A DNA stretch of 64,000 nt from Straminergon stramineum (taxonomy: Eukaryota; Streptophyta; Bryopsida; Hypnales; Calliergonaceae). The translations under genes and the position numbers were made by a program. The stretch spans positions 2,978,501-3,042,500 of the forward strand of contig OY987271.1 of assembly GCA_963920665.1 (NCBI GenBank), in the 5' to 3' direction. Below the pieces are notes generated by a model. It ran no database searches and was not told where the DNA came from. It was given only the letters and a program-made list of their open reading frames with translations. Below are positions 1 through 10,753 of this stretch, piece by piece (the first letter of the stretch is position 1; the number at the start of each line of letters is the position of its first letter).

Positions 1-78
1 AGGAGCCAGGAGGGTATCGAAGGGGGGAAGAAGACCCTGAACGCAAAGTCAAGGGGGGTCGGGGGGGGGGGAGTGTCA
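1..78. other. G-rich 5' flank remnant of an A-type gene lying off the window edge
   Basis: This stretch nearly matches 17517-17582, the G-rich block upstream of the A1 gene. Both share the words GGTATCGAAGGGGGGAAGAAG and CCCTGAACGCAAAGTCAAGG and end in a poly-G run. It shows that another A-type gene, or its remnant, probably lies to the left of the window and that the tandem array continues there. Confidence 0.7.
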
Positions 79-378
79 GAGTCTGAGAATTACAGACACG
101 GCAATGACCGACTTCAAGCTTGACGGCATCCCTCTCTTCCAACTCGACCACTATCAAACACTCCGACAAGATTTGTAGGCTCCAATGTTGAACATATGCA
201 AGTAATTGGGGACCCAATTCCAAGAAGGATTGTAATGGGTATGATTACCTTAACCCTCAAAGGATGTTGAGGACCATAAGTGAACCTTCAATGCATGACC
301 TCATATCCCCTTTTTGGTTAAATAATAGAAGCATTTTGGTGATGCCCTTGGTTATAGAGGCGACATCCTTCAAGGATT

Positions 379-605
379 AACCCTAGAATGATGCTATGGA
401 CTGAAATTGTCCGATGAATGACAAAGGATATCTCTATAGTAGACAGAGAAGCAATTCTTCATCTATTGTTTTTATGGTGGGAGGTGGGGGCATGTAGAAT
501 CTTCTTAAGAATGAATTAGCCCTCATTGTAGGCCTTTTTTTTTATAAGAAGTAAAGAGATTCCATTAGAGCAAAAATTAAGAGCATCGTTCCAAGGTGAA
601 CCTCT
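379..605 (-). mobile_element. Degenerate MITE in S1, inverted orientation
   Basis: It starts TTAACCCTAGAATGATG and contains TTGTCCGATGAATGACAAAG, which matches the right end of the clear MITEs (for example 12683-12834) read on the other strand. It ends near CGTTCCAAGGTGAACC, resembling the reverse of their left end. The same relic is in S2 at about 20479-20706. S3 reads straight through at 45875 (CCTTCAAGGGTTAACATG), which looks like the unoccupied site. Limits are approximate because the copy is old. Confidence 0.55.
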
Positions 606-2029
606 TTAAAACAAGGACACAAAGCTTCATCTTAGTTCAAAGTAGCGCATGACATAAGAAGTGGATTATTTCTTTAATTCCTAATACTACTATGATGTTT
701 TGAGGCCTCAAATTGCTCAAAAATACTTGTACCTAATGCAAGGCTAAAATATTCATCTTTGTTTATTATCTAAGAAATCCAACCATAGGTTCCTTTTCGT
801 TAACTTGTTCAAGTACATCCTTCCCAAATTTTAGAGTGAAAAACACCTCCCATTACATGTTCATGTATCTAAACTTTCAAAAGTAATTTTTCTTTGCCCT
901 TTCCAAAGAAAAAGTTTTGTATTTCAACATTTTTACAAAAAACTATGAGTGTCCTATAACTTGTGCAACTTAGCCAATATATGAGGAAATGGATTGAGAA
1001 AACATGAAAATGATTTCAACCAAAAATCCTTTTTTCTTCATCTTTGAAGAAATTATAAAGTGGGAGGTACGTGGTACATGATGAAAGAAAAATCTAAATT
1101 GCTAATAAGATTAACAAGAAATTGTCAATCTCAACGGTAAGAATGTTCTAGTAACCAACATCTAGATTTGTTTTTATTTGGAAATCTTCAAAATTGAGTT
1201 CAAAAAACAACTACTATATGGTTTTTTCTCTACCTTTATTGCCCACAAAATAAAAATCTTTTTAACTTGCAAGTTAATAATCAAAATGGAATAGTTTCAA
1301 TATTTTGGAGTAGATTTCAATTCATAAAATGGAATGAAATTAATCCTTATTTTTGTAGAATATAATTTTGGTTTCCACATGGATATTGAAATATAATTAA
1401 AGAAACCTTATAACCTTTGAAATACTTATGAGAATGATGTGAGACAAAAGCTTCACATGTAGATTGGGATGCATGATTAGCATCCATCCAAAATATTTCA
1501 AACAAAGAAAAATTCAAAGTGGTCTCTTTAGTCAATCAAGGATTAAACCTTTTTGAGGTTATGATTTGTACCTAGCAAATCATTATCTTCAAAATAATTT
1601 GGTGGTGTAAGAAAATAGTGAGGATACTAACTTTTGAGCTTGGCTCCAACATCAATACTCTAAACGATGAACAAAAAACTTCAAGGCCATGTTTTATTTC
1701 ATTCAACAAAATTAATAATTGAATCTTTTTAAAACCACCTTTTTCTAAGACCAATTTTATGAAACAAAGGTAAATAATATAATCCTACAAAATATGAGCA
1801 AATTTCAATAAAAGATTAAGGTATTAAAGGTTTCAAACCACAAGGGGAAGAATGATGGATTCTTTTCTTTTTATATATTTTCACCTTTTGTATGAAAAAA
1901 ACTTCAACTAGGACACAAATATTTATTCTCACAAGAATGACATATATTAATAGGCTATAAATTATAATCCCTTTTTCATTACCTTTCGAGTTTAGACCTT
2001 AGTTGGTGCAAAAGTACTTTAATCATATC
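606..2029. other. Part of S1 with no recognised gene
   Basis: AT-rich sequence between the MITE relic and the copia fragment. No reading frame here has recognisable domains or support beyond being copied in S2. The stretch 640-1340 has diverged counterparts at 20740-21450 and 45900-46600. Part of it (about 660-800) also matches an inverted copy in S3 near 47500. Confidence 0.6.
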
Positions 2030-3480
2030 TTTAGGCCATAGTACAAAATCGAAGGCATATTGCCTTACAAACATTCAAAACAAATGGATTATCCTTCATT
2101 GGAAGAGATGTAATATATGACGAAATCCCATTTCGCTGTAAAAGAAAAGACTTCCACATACAAGGATGATGACAAGAATTTAATCGATGGCTTCAATTTA
2201 CTTAGAAGACCTTCTACAACCATGAAGTTTAATCTAGCCAATATACTTCATAATCAAAGTGTGTATATTGAACAATGGCAAGATAACATAGATCTACATG
2301 CATTTGATCTACAACCAATAGCACATAGTTCTCCAAACTTAGAGAGACCCCCCCCCCCCTTCTTGCAATGATTAATTGAAGCTTTATGTTAACTAAAATT
2401 ACACAATCATAATCATAAAATACCTTACCTTTGGAAGAAACTAAAGTTACTTATCTATTAAAAGAGTCAAGCCCTCTACCTATTATTTGTTGGCCTAGAA
2501 GAAACATTAAATCAACAAAAGGTTACTTGAGTCTATACAAGAAAGAGAAGTATATACACATCATTGTTTGATAGATTATCAAACTATTGTTGTTCTTACC
2601 TCTATGCAAGCACCTCAATTCTTTCAAGGTTGAAGCTTTAGAGAGAGTTGATGCTAAAGAATGGGAAGTTGCAATCACTATAGAATCACATCATTAGAAA
2701 AGAATAATACTTGAAATTTAGTTTCTCTTCCTTCAAATAGAAAACCAATCACTTCAAAGTGGATTTCTAAAATGAAAACCTAAGTTGATGGTACTAATGA
2801 TAACTATAAGGCTAGGCTAGTAGCAAGAGGCTTTACTCAAATTCAAGTTATTGATTATAGTTACAAAGATGTTCTCTACCTTAGTCAAACTCCATTCTAT
2901 AAGTGTTTCAAGGCCATATTCGTTATATTGAGACTTTTCGTAGTCTCATTTTTATCCTCAACTTAAAGATAATGTACTTTATCTCTTTACTAGTATTTTT
3001 TTATAAATAGGTAACAACACCAACTTTTAGAATTTCATTCTAGGATCACTATTTGAGCATTATTTATTTTTGGTTTCAATTACTATTTTTTCAAATCAGT
3101 TTTCCCATAACTAGCATTCTGTCTCAAAATTTGCATAAAGTCTCAAGATAACAAATATGGCCTTTTTTTGTTGCTTAGTGGCTAAATACAACTTAGAGAT
3201 TCACCAATTAGATGTTAAGACAACATTTATAAAAGAATCTCTCTTTCTCTCTCTCTCTTTGTATATATATAAATTAGTCAACCTGATGGTTTATCCCCTC
3301 CTATATATACTAATTTTGGGTGTAAAGCGAACAAATCTCTACACGGCCTCAAACAATCATCTAGAGCATGGTATCAATGATTAGATCAACATTGACTCCT
3401 TCAACAATATCAATGCTCAAAATTAGTTGCTAATATCTATCTTAAAAAAGGAACTTGATAATGATGGTCATTTTAATATC
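2030..3480 (+). pseudogene. Ty1/copia retrotransposon fragment (integrase end to reverse transcriptase), dead
   Basis: Copia landmarks appear in order but in shifting frames. Near 2106 is GRDVIYDEIPF, the linker motif after integrase. At about 2650 is DAKEWEVAI, followed by NTWNLVSLPSNRKPITSKW and DNYKARLVARGFTQ, the start of the copia reverse transcriptase. At 3160-3230 is LVAKYNLEIHQLDVKTTFI, matching the conserved 'WEIHQMDVKTAF' block with the first catalytic aspartate region. In-frame stops and frameshifts break it throughout, and no gag or LTR was found. S2 carries the same fragment with the same lesions, so it was dead before the S1/S2 duplication. It would have encoded the polyprotein part that copies RNA to DNA. 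Confidence 0.8.
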
Positions 3481-6177
3481 TAGATTGTTATCATGTCCAA
3501 ATACATCAATGAATGTGCATATATAATATGTCGCAATTTTGCAATATCTTGGATGTGTAGCACATGCAATAGTGATCTAAATTGGAAGTGTCTTGTGCCA
3601 TTAGATCCATCTCAATATAAATACAAAATTTTGTAATTGATGTATATGTTTATTGATGCACCTTGTATGTCAAATATACAAAAGAAATAGCATGTTGCAA
3701 TTGAAATTGAGCTTCTCAAACCGCTAAGAGTTAACCCCTAGTAGACCCTGAAGCACATTAATATAGGCATAAAGTATCCAAAATTACCACTTCTTAGGTC
3801 AATGAGAAAAAAATGATTTTTTTTCTTGAAGTGCAATTGCATAAGTTTATACTAGATTGTAATGGGGGGTGTGGAAAAAATTTCAGAATTTTAATTGCAC
3901 AAACTGAAAATTTATAGCGTGGTTTGAAGTTAGAAGATTTTTTTATCTTGACCCTATTCAATATGGTCAAAAAACTTGAACTCCTCATAGACTGAGATTT
4001 TTGTACTACGCATGGGATTCTTAAAGGTTCATCCTACGTTCTTGTATATGAAATATATATCTAGAAAATTTAATAGGTAGTTGTGGAATTTAGCAAAAGA
4101 TTATCCAATTGCCCTAAATGCTTGGATTGGGGGGGAGCATAATTTTTGATTTGGGCACTCCAATGGAAAAAAAATTATATTCCCATCTAGGGGGGACATG
4201 TCTACAATTTCTAGCAAAATTTCAAAAAATTTCATTGACAATTGACATTGTAGGAATCTCTTTGAATTTTCAATTGATTTTTCCAAAACCAATGGTCTTT
4301 TGTTTTGTTTTTTGGGAGAAAACTTGCAAAAGGCAACACTTTTGATGAGTTGTAGTGATGACATGGCCACCCGTTGAAATTCCTAGAAGAAGCCTAGTGG
4401 TGAAAACTAGGTTATTAACTCCAAAAGTCCCATTGGCCCTACAATTCTTGACCCAAATATGATTTTGGGTAGGCTTGTATAGTCTTTATATTCATTGTAA
4501 TTTTTTGAAACTTTTTTTGAAGCTAGAAAAACACATAAGTATCCTAGGTAGGAATACAATTTTTATTTCAATCATTGCTTGGGAGTGAAAGATATAGCAG
4601 AATAACCCAAATAAAAGGTTGGTGAAAAGAAAAATTAAAATCATAAAAAGTCAAAATGAAAATGAAATTTTTTTTTCGTGAAATATTACATTTTTGTTCT
4701 TCATACTGTGAAGCTTTGATTTAATTTAGTTAAACTAGTGATAAGAAACTTATGGACCATCTTGTTTTGTCAGCAACCTAAGCATCTTCTTCAAAAAATG
4801 ACTTAAGGGATTTTCACAAATTTTTCAAAAATAATATTTGAAAAGGTTAAGTTCACTTCCTAGAACAATCTCACCATTGCGATTATTGTGTTTCAATTCC
4901 ATCTTAGAGCTCTTCACAATTTTGTTTTTCATTCCATTTTTAGACCTACTGTACTTACTAATTTCCTAAGAAAGAAAATTAAGTGTATTTTCCTTGCAAT
5001 ATTTATATCTAAACTTTCAAATCAACTACTCAACAAAAATATTTTTGAAATTCAAATTTTATAGTGTAAATTCTTTTCATAAATGGCAATCAAAGTGATT
5101 TGAAATTGCAAGACAATATTCCAATTTTTTTTTCCAGCTTCAAATTCTACTATCTTCCAATTTGTATGGTCAAAATTTATGAAATTCTTACCACAGGATT
5201 TGAGACAAGTCAAGTTCAAGATCCTACAATTAGAATCTCAGTATTTCTTTTAATTTCTATTCTCTTGGGTGAAAGGCAATAGAAATGACAGTTTTCACTA
5301 GTCTTTAACAAAAAAATGGCTGTGGGGTTGAAGTGCAAATATGGTACTCTTGCAAATTTGGTGGTTAATGATGAGGTGATTTGTAGAATTTTCTGAAGGC
5401 TCCACTGCTTCACAAATAATTGAGTAAACAAAAATTTGGCACTATCTGCGTGCAGACTACCAATTCCTAGCGAGTATTGAGATCCCAATGTTGTTTTTCC
5501 ACCACCCACATTATTTTAGCTGTGAAATATGGGCAACATTGTTAGTGTTGTGTATCTAAGCATTTCTGGCCCCAAAACAAGAAACATACTCAGTATGTGA
5601 GTTTTGAGTTAGTGCATGCCCAGCAAAACAAAAACAAATACTTTGACGTGCGAGAGAGAGTACTACAAATTCATTAGAAACTACTAAAAATGACAAGAAA
5701 TAAAAAAAAACTGAAGAAGTTTGGAAGAAGTTGAGTTCAGGAAGAACCAGGATCCAGGGGAGATAGGCAACATCCCATGGAAATCCAAATAAAACCTCAG
5801 AAATCACCAAATGCACCGAAGGGGGCATTGTTGTTCAAAAGAGCTTCTAGTCTGCCATGCACATCAACATTCCATGCGTGACTGACTAACTTGGTGCATG
5901 GAGCCACACATTATGAAAAAAACCATTATGTTTTTTTGCAAGTGATTTTAGATAGATGCCACCTATCCACCTATTTGTATGTTAACAATAACATCAAACA
6001 TAACATCTTGAGGGCCCATTTTATTTTCTAAATGCGAGTAGGGAATAATATGGGCCTTGTCCTTTGAAAATGCTGATTAGGTATAAGCATGTAAATTCAT
6101 GTGCAAATACGTACTATAATCTCCCAATTTATTGTGACCATGAATTCTCCTCATTTGTTTTCAAAAGGCAAACAACC
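3481..6177. other. Rest of S1, including a dispersed repeat block
   Basis: No gene is recognised. The part 4410-5300 belongs to an old dispersed family. It has the wording ACTCCAAAAGTCCCATTG, then a 'GCAA-TAT ... GGTCAAAATTTATGAAATT' block at about 5170, then AGAAATGACAGTTTTCACTAG at about 5281. Diverged relatives lie near 8620-9140, 24480-25420, 49000-49210, 57530-58335 and 63170-63970. Confidence 0.6.
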
Positions 6178-6357
6178 ATGTCTTCAATTATCTCTTCATC
6201 CATTCAGTTGCACTCACAAGTCCAACTCTTAGAACTTCACTCTCCAAATGCTTGCCATTTTTCTAATCCAAATCTCTTTCAAATTTGCAGCAACAGAGCA
6301 GTGGTCTGTAGAAGGGTTGAACATCACAGTGAGCAACCCCCACAGCCCCGGAGCTAA
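6178..6357 (+). pseudogene. Possible relic first exon encoding a transit-like peptide (unit 1)
   Basis: An ATG-started frame of 59 codons begins MSSIISSSIQLHSQVQ and continues through ICSNRAVVCRRVEHH before stopping. It is rich in Ser, His, Leu and Arg and poor in acidic residues, with a V-C-R-R motif as often seen in chloroplast transit peptides. Matching ATG-started frames exist in unit 2 (26249-26467) and, broken by a frameshift, in unit 3 (from 51909). A possible donor or downstream mature domain was not found, so it is either a 5' exon fragment of a nuclear gene for a plastid protein copied with segment S, or a chance frame. Confidence 0.3.
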
Positions 6358-6655
6358 GTTTTTAGTGTATTTTCAAAACTCGGACAAGTCAGCCTGAATG
6401 GAAATGGGGCTTCACTAATGCTGCACTTACTAGTGCCCATTTTGATTGAATGCGCATAAGAAATGAATACACTGTCTCCACGTATTGGGGTCTTCAGTTG
6501 CACCCCACTGCAAGGGCCTCTCCGCAGCTCTATCGACCTCCAAATATCACTCCTACATATCCAAAAATGCTTAGTGAGACCTATCAGATACTTGAATCTT
6601 CCAGGATGAACATTGCTTAGGAATCTTGACATCTGAGGGTTTCCAATTTGGTCTT

Positions 6656-7080
6656 AAATGAAGACATTTTTGCATTACAATGAACTTCTGCAGCTCATGA
6701 GGAGTTCTATTTTGCAAATAATGAAGGCTCAGAAAACATTAAGAAAATCATCTTTTTCTCTATATTTTGAAATTTTGAAAATTGAAATTAAAAGGAAAGC
6801 TATCAATTGTTTAATAGAACATTCTCACCAATGGATGTTATAGGATGTTACTAGTTCACAAGTTATAGGATGTACATGTTTTTTTTAAATGTTGAAGGAG
6901 TTTAATTGGGTGTCTGAAAAACTAACTTAATGAAAAGAATTAATATTTTTTTAAATTCAATGGAATTTTCTTGAATTCTCGAAAAGCCCAAACTGGACTC
7001 TAATTGGTCTTTCAGGGATTAATTGAATTTTGTTACAATAAGCTGCGAAAGTTCATTGTAATGCAAAAATGTCTTCATTT
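6656..7080. mobile_element. Short element with about 43-bp inverted ends at a deletion breakpoint
   Basis: The left arm (6656-6698) reads AAATGAAGACATTTTTGCAT and continues TACAATGAACTTCTGCAGCT. The right arm (7038-7080) is nearly its reverse complement, with a few mismatches. The interior has no recognised coding sequence. The left terminus lies exactly where unit 1 stops matching unit 2 (GGTCTT then divergence), so the element marks the point where the B-type gene of unit 1 was lost. Superfamily is not assignable because no clean target duplication can be seen next to the rearrangement. Confidence 0.6.
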
Positions 7081-7589
7081 TGAACTTTGAATTGCTCCTA
7101 AACATTCAAAACAACTTGTATTGACATGAAAGTTTTACCACAATAACTAGACCTCAAGATGAACAAAACCCAACAAATTTTATTGAAAACCAACATTTTA
7201 TGAAAAAGTTACAAGCCCCCGAAGTTGCAGCCATTACAATGTAATGTGGTGAACTCAAATTGAACCTATGAACTTTGAAGGGCTCTCAAAAACTCAGTGC
7301 ATCTTGGATTGATCTGGAAATTTTTATCGGTGAAACTAGACTAGTATGTGCAACTCTTACAACAAGTTTTATTGAATTCGGACATCGGATGCAAAAATAA
7401 TAGCACTTTGAATGTGACTGCCGGACAATGTGAGGACACTTTTCGTCCCCTTGGGCGATGAGAGGCTGACGGCGGGGAGGCCTGGAGGCCGGGAGTGATG
7501 AGAAGCAACTACAGTACGGACCCGAGAAGGGTCCACAAGGGATCCAGCCACGCAAGCAGGCTTGGTCCCACTGACAGGCCCTCCCTTTT
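7081..7589. other. Unassigned sequence between the inverted-end element and the promoter remnant
   Basis: The first part is AT-rich and repeats the words GAACTTTGA and ATTACAATG, suggesting further transposon debris. Positions 7420-7580 are GC-rich (GGCGGGGAGGCCTGGAGGCC) and unlike anything else in the window. Overlapping short frames in the GC-rich part have no recognisable domain. Confidence 0.4.
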
Positions 7590-7784
7590 TGCTCGAGGGG
7601 GGGGGTGATTAACGTCTCCCATGTGCGGGGGGGCTCAGAGGGGGTACGCCAGGAATCAAAGGGGGTAGGATGAAGAATGTGACACGTGTGTGTATACTTT
7701 TCAGACTGAGCTTACCCCCAATTTGACAAAGTGGAGGGAGAAAACTCGTTCATCCAAAGACTAGCCTGCATTCATCCGTTCAGC
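7590..7784 (-). promoter_or_regulatory. Orphan 5' flank of the lost B-type gene of unit 1
   Basis: The G-run and the phrases ATGTGCGGGGGGGCTC, GTACGCCAGGAATCAAAGGG and AAGAATGTGACACGTGTGTG match the flank upstream of the B gene at 29450-29550 and, in part, 54800-54850. The gene it served is gone from this unit. The G-runs could form a quadruplex. Confidence 0.65.
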
Positions 7785-7865
7785 TTAACCCTTGAACGCC
7801 GGGCTGGTGACCGTGGAATTCAGCCATTTTGGAACCGTGTGACATCATCCACTTTAAAAAAATAA
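7785..7865 (+). mobile_element. MITE, left half (split by a 4.8-kb insertion)
   Basis: It begins TTAACCCTTGAACGCCGGGC and runs to ACTTTAAAAAAATAA. It matches the left 80 bp of the intact MITE at 54863-55087 almost base for base. The right half of the same element resumes at 12683. Together they form a normal MITE of about 233 bp. Confidence 0.85.
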
Positions 7866-8619
7866 CAAGACATGTGGGCCCTAGAGAATCTCCCACAAAA
7901 TCATATATTGAAGAAAGTTAGATTTGTTATAAAGATTCATTTTTTGAATTAATAGTCTTTATCTCTAAAACATTGAAAATAACTATATATGTGCCTTGTT
8001 GCCTACAATACCGCAAACAAACGGTTGTTTAAGGTAGATGTCATCTTGAGTTTCTTTGGCAGAATTTTTTGTTGACTAGAGTGTGCAACTTTTTCTATCT
8101 TTGCAATAGCAACTTGAGATTTTTTTTCAATTTTTTTTCCAAAGATGCTATGTAAGTTTTTTAATGTGTTTAGAAGCGTGGAGACAAGAAGGACAATTTC
8201 ATGGTATCTATGTCCTATTCACCAGGGTATGTACGTAGGTCGTGAATGTGATGTATGGTTGAAAGTTTTTTCGTTGGAAATATTGGCACAAATCTTGAGG
8301 TTTACAATCATCTAACATTCTCGTGCTTGATCACTTTTGTTTCTATTCAAAGTTGAGTTTTAGTGAGCATAGATTGGATACAAACAAGTTTTACATTTCT
8401 TCATAGAAACTAAGAAATTTTAATACGAATTGATGCTTTTCTTATAGTTTTCTTAAGAAATTGAGTATTTTTCCTTAAATTTTTTTATTTAGACTCAACT
8501 CAATTCTCCATTATAAAGATTTAAAATTCAAAACTCTTTCGTGCAAAAATTTTAAGTTAAGGAGGTTTAAGTGAAATAATCTATTCACACATGGTGCAAA
8601 AAACTTGTTTTCTTCACTT

Positions 8620-9140
8620 TAAAATGCAAATATCTTACAATAAGTGCGGTCAAAATTTCTGAAATTTATTCCACACATTCTCATACTATTGTATGTTCAT
8701 ATCAGATTTGGGCACCTTGGTGCCCAAATAATTTAATTTTGGCATTTGGAGAGTTTGGCACCTTGATTTGAATTTCTTGGCTTTTGGCACTTGGTTCTTC
8801 ATAATTTTTCCACACTCCTCTTAAAATGGATTTATTTTTTTTATTCATATGTATTTGTATTCTTTTTTCTAAATTTTCTCAAAAATAATTTTTTAATATT
8901 CAAAACTTGCAACAATGAAATTTTCTCAGATTTTCAAAAATAGTTGTACAATTTTTCAAATTTTCCAATATTATTTACAAATAGTATTCTATACATAGGG
9001 TAGTTAGGTGTAAGATCCTATCATCAAATGTGAAAAAGAAATTTCAAATTTTTCTACTCTTTGCAATAGAAATGACAATTTTGAGTGTTTTTTTCCCTTT
9101 AAAAAAGGCCACGGTTCTTTAGAGGTTGAAGTTGAACCCC
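8620..9140. repeat. Diverged member of the dispersed repeat family
   Basis: It contains AAATATCTTACAATAAGTGC, GGTCAAAATTTCTGAAATT and CACACATTCTCATACTA. At 9068 follows AGAAATGACAATTTTGAGTG, and at about 9112 GGTTCTTTAGAGGTTGAAGT. The same ordered words occur at 5100-5340, 25180-25430, 49000-49200, 58200-58300 and 63170-63380. It ends just before the first CstF-77 exon. At 8707-8728 a perfect 10-bp hairpin (TTTGGGCACC-TT-GGTGCCCAAA) is embedded. Confidence 0.55.
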
Positions 9141-9189
9141 TCCACATGTGGCTTTTGTAACATTGGTCTCATTTTCAATCCCAATCCCA

Positions 9190-10407
9190 GACTTCAATGT
9201 TGGCGACGCTACAGCAGGAGATGTCTTCGTGCCTCCGGTGGATGAAGGGCAGCTTGCGTCCGTGGCACCGAGCAGAGGGGCTTCTGTCGTGTCGAGTAGC
9301 GCGACTTCTATGTCAAAGAATGTGAGTTACAATTTCTGATTTTAATGTGCCACGGCCTAATTTCTCTGTTAAGCTGCTGAATTTTGTGAGGATTTTGGGA
9401 TCACTAGAGTACTGATTGAGCTGGAGGGTTGTGTAACAATTGTGTTGATAAGTTGGTGTATGTGTTTTTCCTGGTTGCTTTTGGTTCTGGTTTGAGCGAT
9501 GCTCAGGGTTCTTTATTTTGTACCACTTTTAATTTTGAAGATTATGTTATTTGAATGTGGAAGGCACTGGAGGTTTGCGATTTTTTATGACTTTTGTGCG
9601 GATTTTATTGTAGCAAAATTATTGAGTGTACTGGAGGTGTGCATAATCAGTTTGGTTGATGATCTGGTGTTTTTGCTTCTGGTTATGGTAGGAGCGTCGT
9701 GCGCGGGAGGCTCCTGAAGCAAACCCGTACGATTTGGAGGCCTTGAATGCACGTTGTAGCGAAGCTCAGGTAAGAGATTTGAACATTGGAATAAATTTGA
9801 GTGACTGGTGAAATATGCTGTATGATCATTTTTTGGAGGGCTTTGTAGTTGGCTAATTTCAGAGCATGCACACACTTAAGATTTAATAGTTGTGCCTTTG
9901 CATCCCACTCCTGGACGGATTTGATGAGCATTTGTTCGTGATTTATAGTATATTCGAGAGATAAATCGTGCTTCTTTTTTTGATTTGATGAGGTTTTGGT
10001 CGTGACAACTCGAATGGTGTGTCTGAGCAAACAAAGGCGATTGGTGATGCTGCACCAATTTACGAGGAGTTGCTTTCCAGATTTCCAACATCGGTACAGT
10101 TCTACATATTTACCATGCCCCTGTCGTGTCCAAAGTCTACAATTCCATAAGCAAGTATTTGAGGAGATTCTTCAGCAAAAAAATAATTAGAGATTGAACC
10201 TTAGAAGTTCTCACATGACCTCTTTGGAAGAGCACTTGCAGCTACTTGTTGTGGAGAAAGTGGAGATTAGATGAGACTCACAAAGGTTTATTTGCAGGCG
10301 AAGTTCTGGAGACATTATGTGGAAGCTCAACTTGCAGCAAACGATGACGATGCTGTCAAGCAGAGTTTTAGTAGATGTTTGCTTCAGTGTCTGCACGTGG
10401 AGCTTTG
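9190..10407 (+). pseudogene. CSTF77: CstF-77 (cleavage stimulation factor subunit 3) 5' fragment, four exons
   Basis: Four exons keep one frame: 9190-9321 (donor GTGAGT), 9692-9769, 10028-10093 and 10298-10407. The joined peptide runs from a low-complexity leader through PYDLEALNARCSEAQ and DAAPIYEELLSRFPTS to AKFWRHYVEAQLAANDDD and KQSFSRCLLQCLHVELW. This is the first HAT repeat of CstF-77, a scaffold in mRNA 3'-end cleavage. Intron phases 0, 0, 0 and 2 fit, and the frame is unbroken. There is no in-frame ATG at the 5' end and no later HAT exon. The next exon in the DNA belongs to PP2A-A and would be out of frame. It is therefore a truncated captured fragment of a gene normally over 700 residues. 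Confidence 0.8.
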
Positions 10408-10753
10408 GTTAGTTCCGTTCTCCAGTTTTTCCCCTTAACTTGGTGAAATCTAATTCTGAACTACTAGTAAGAAGCTTACTCCAAATCATTAGGTTGCAAG
10501 GTGTGATGGTAGGTGTGATATTCTGAGAGGATTTTAGTGCTGTGCATTTCAGAGAATTTTTCGAATTGGACTAGTATTAAATGGTGGACGGGTATAATTG
10601 AAAATTGACCAGCACATACTAGCTCACTTTCATGGCTTAGATTCCCTTTCAATTCTCTACGAATATTTGTTGTCGGGAGTTTCGTCCACGTTATCACAAC
10701 CACGTGGTCACTACTTAGTATACAATTATACGTATTTCTCTTTGGGTTTCCAG

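Larger units (their letters stand above)
79..6655. repeat. Segment S, copy 1, of the tandem array
   Basis: It is near-collinear with 20177-26720 from GTCAGAGTCTGAGAATTACA to the phrase CATCTGAGGGTTTCCAATTT, with scattered substitutions and short indels (I judge about 90% identity by eye). A more diverged third copy is at 42700-52050. It holds a degenerate MITE, a dead copia fragment, and near its right end a possible transit-peptide exon relic. Short reading frames elsewhere in it, although present in both copies, look like chance frames preserved by duplication. The right end breaks at 6655, where unit 2 continues into a gene and unit 1 does not. Confidence 0.85.

Noticed and set aside
4101..4370. 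Frames on both strands at the same place in S1 and S2
   Set aside because: Paralogous copies of the same non-coding DNA; overlapping frames on both strands without domains.
6354..6632. Minus-strand frame also found longer at 26432-26818
   Set aside because: It is conserved only as part of segment S. Reading frame length differs between copies and no domain is seen.
9148..9339. Exon at 9190-9321 as part of PP2A-A
   Set aside because: Only a short nucleotide resemblance in a shifting frame was seen. The frame is open, has a phase-0 donor and joins CstF-77 exons cleanly.
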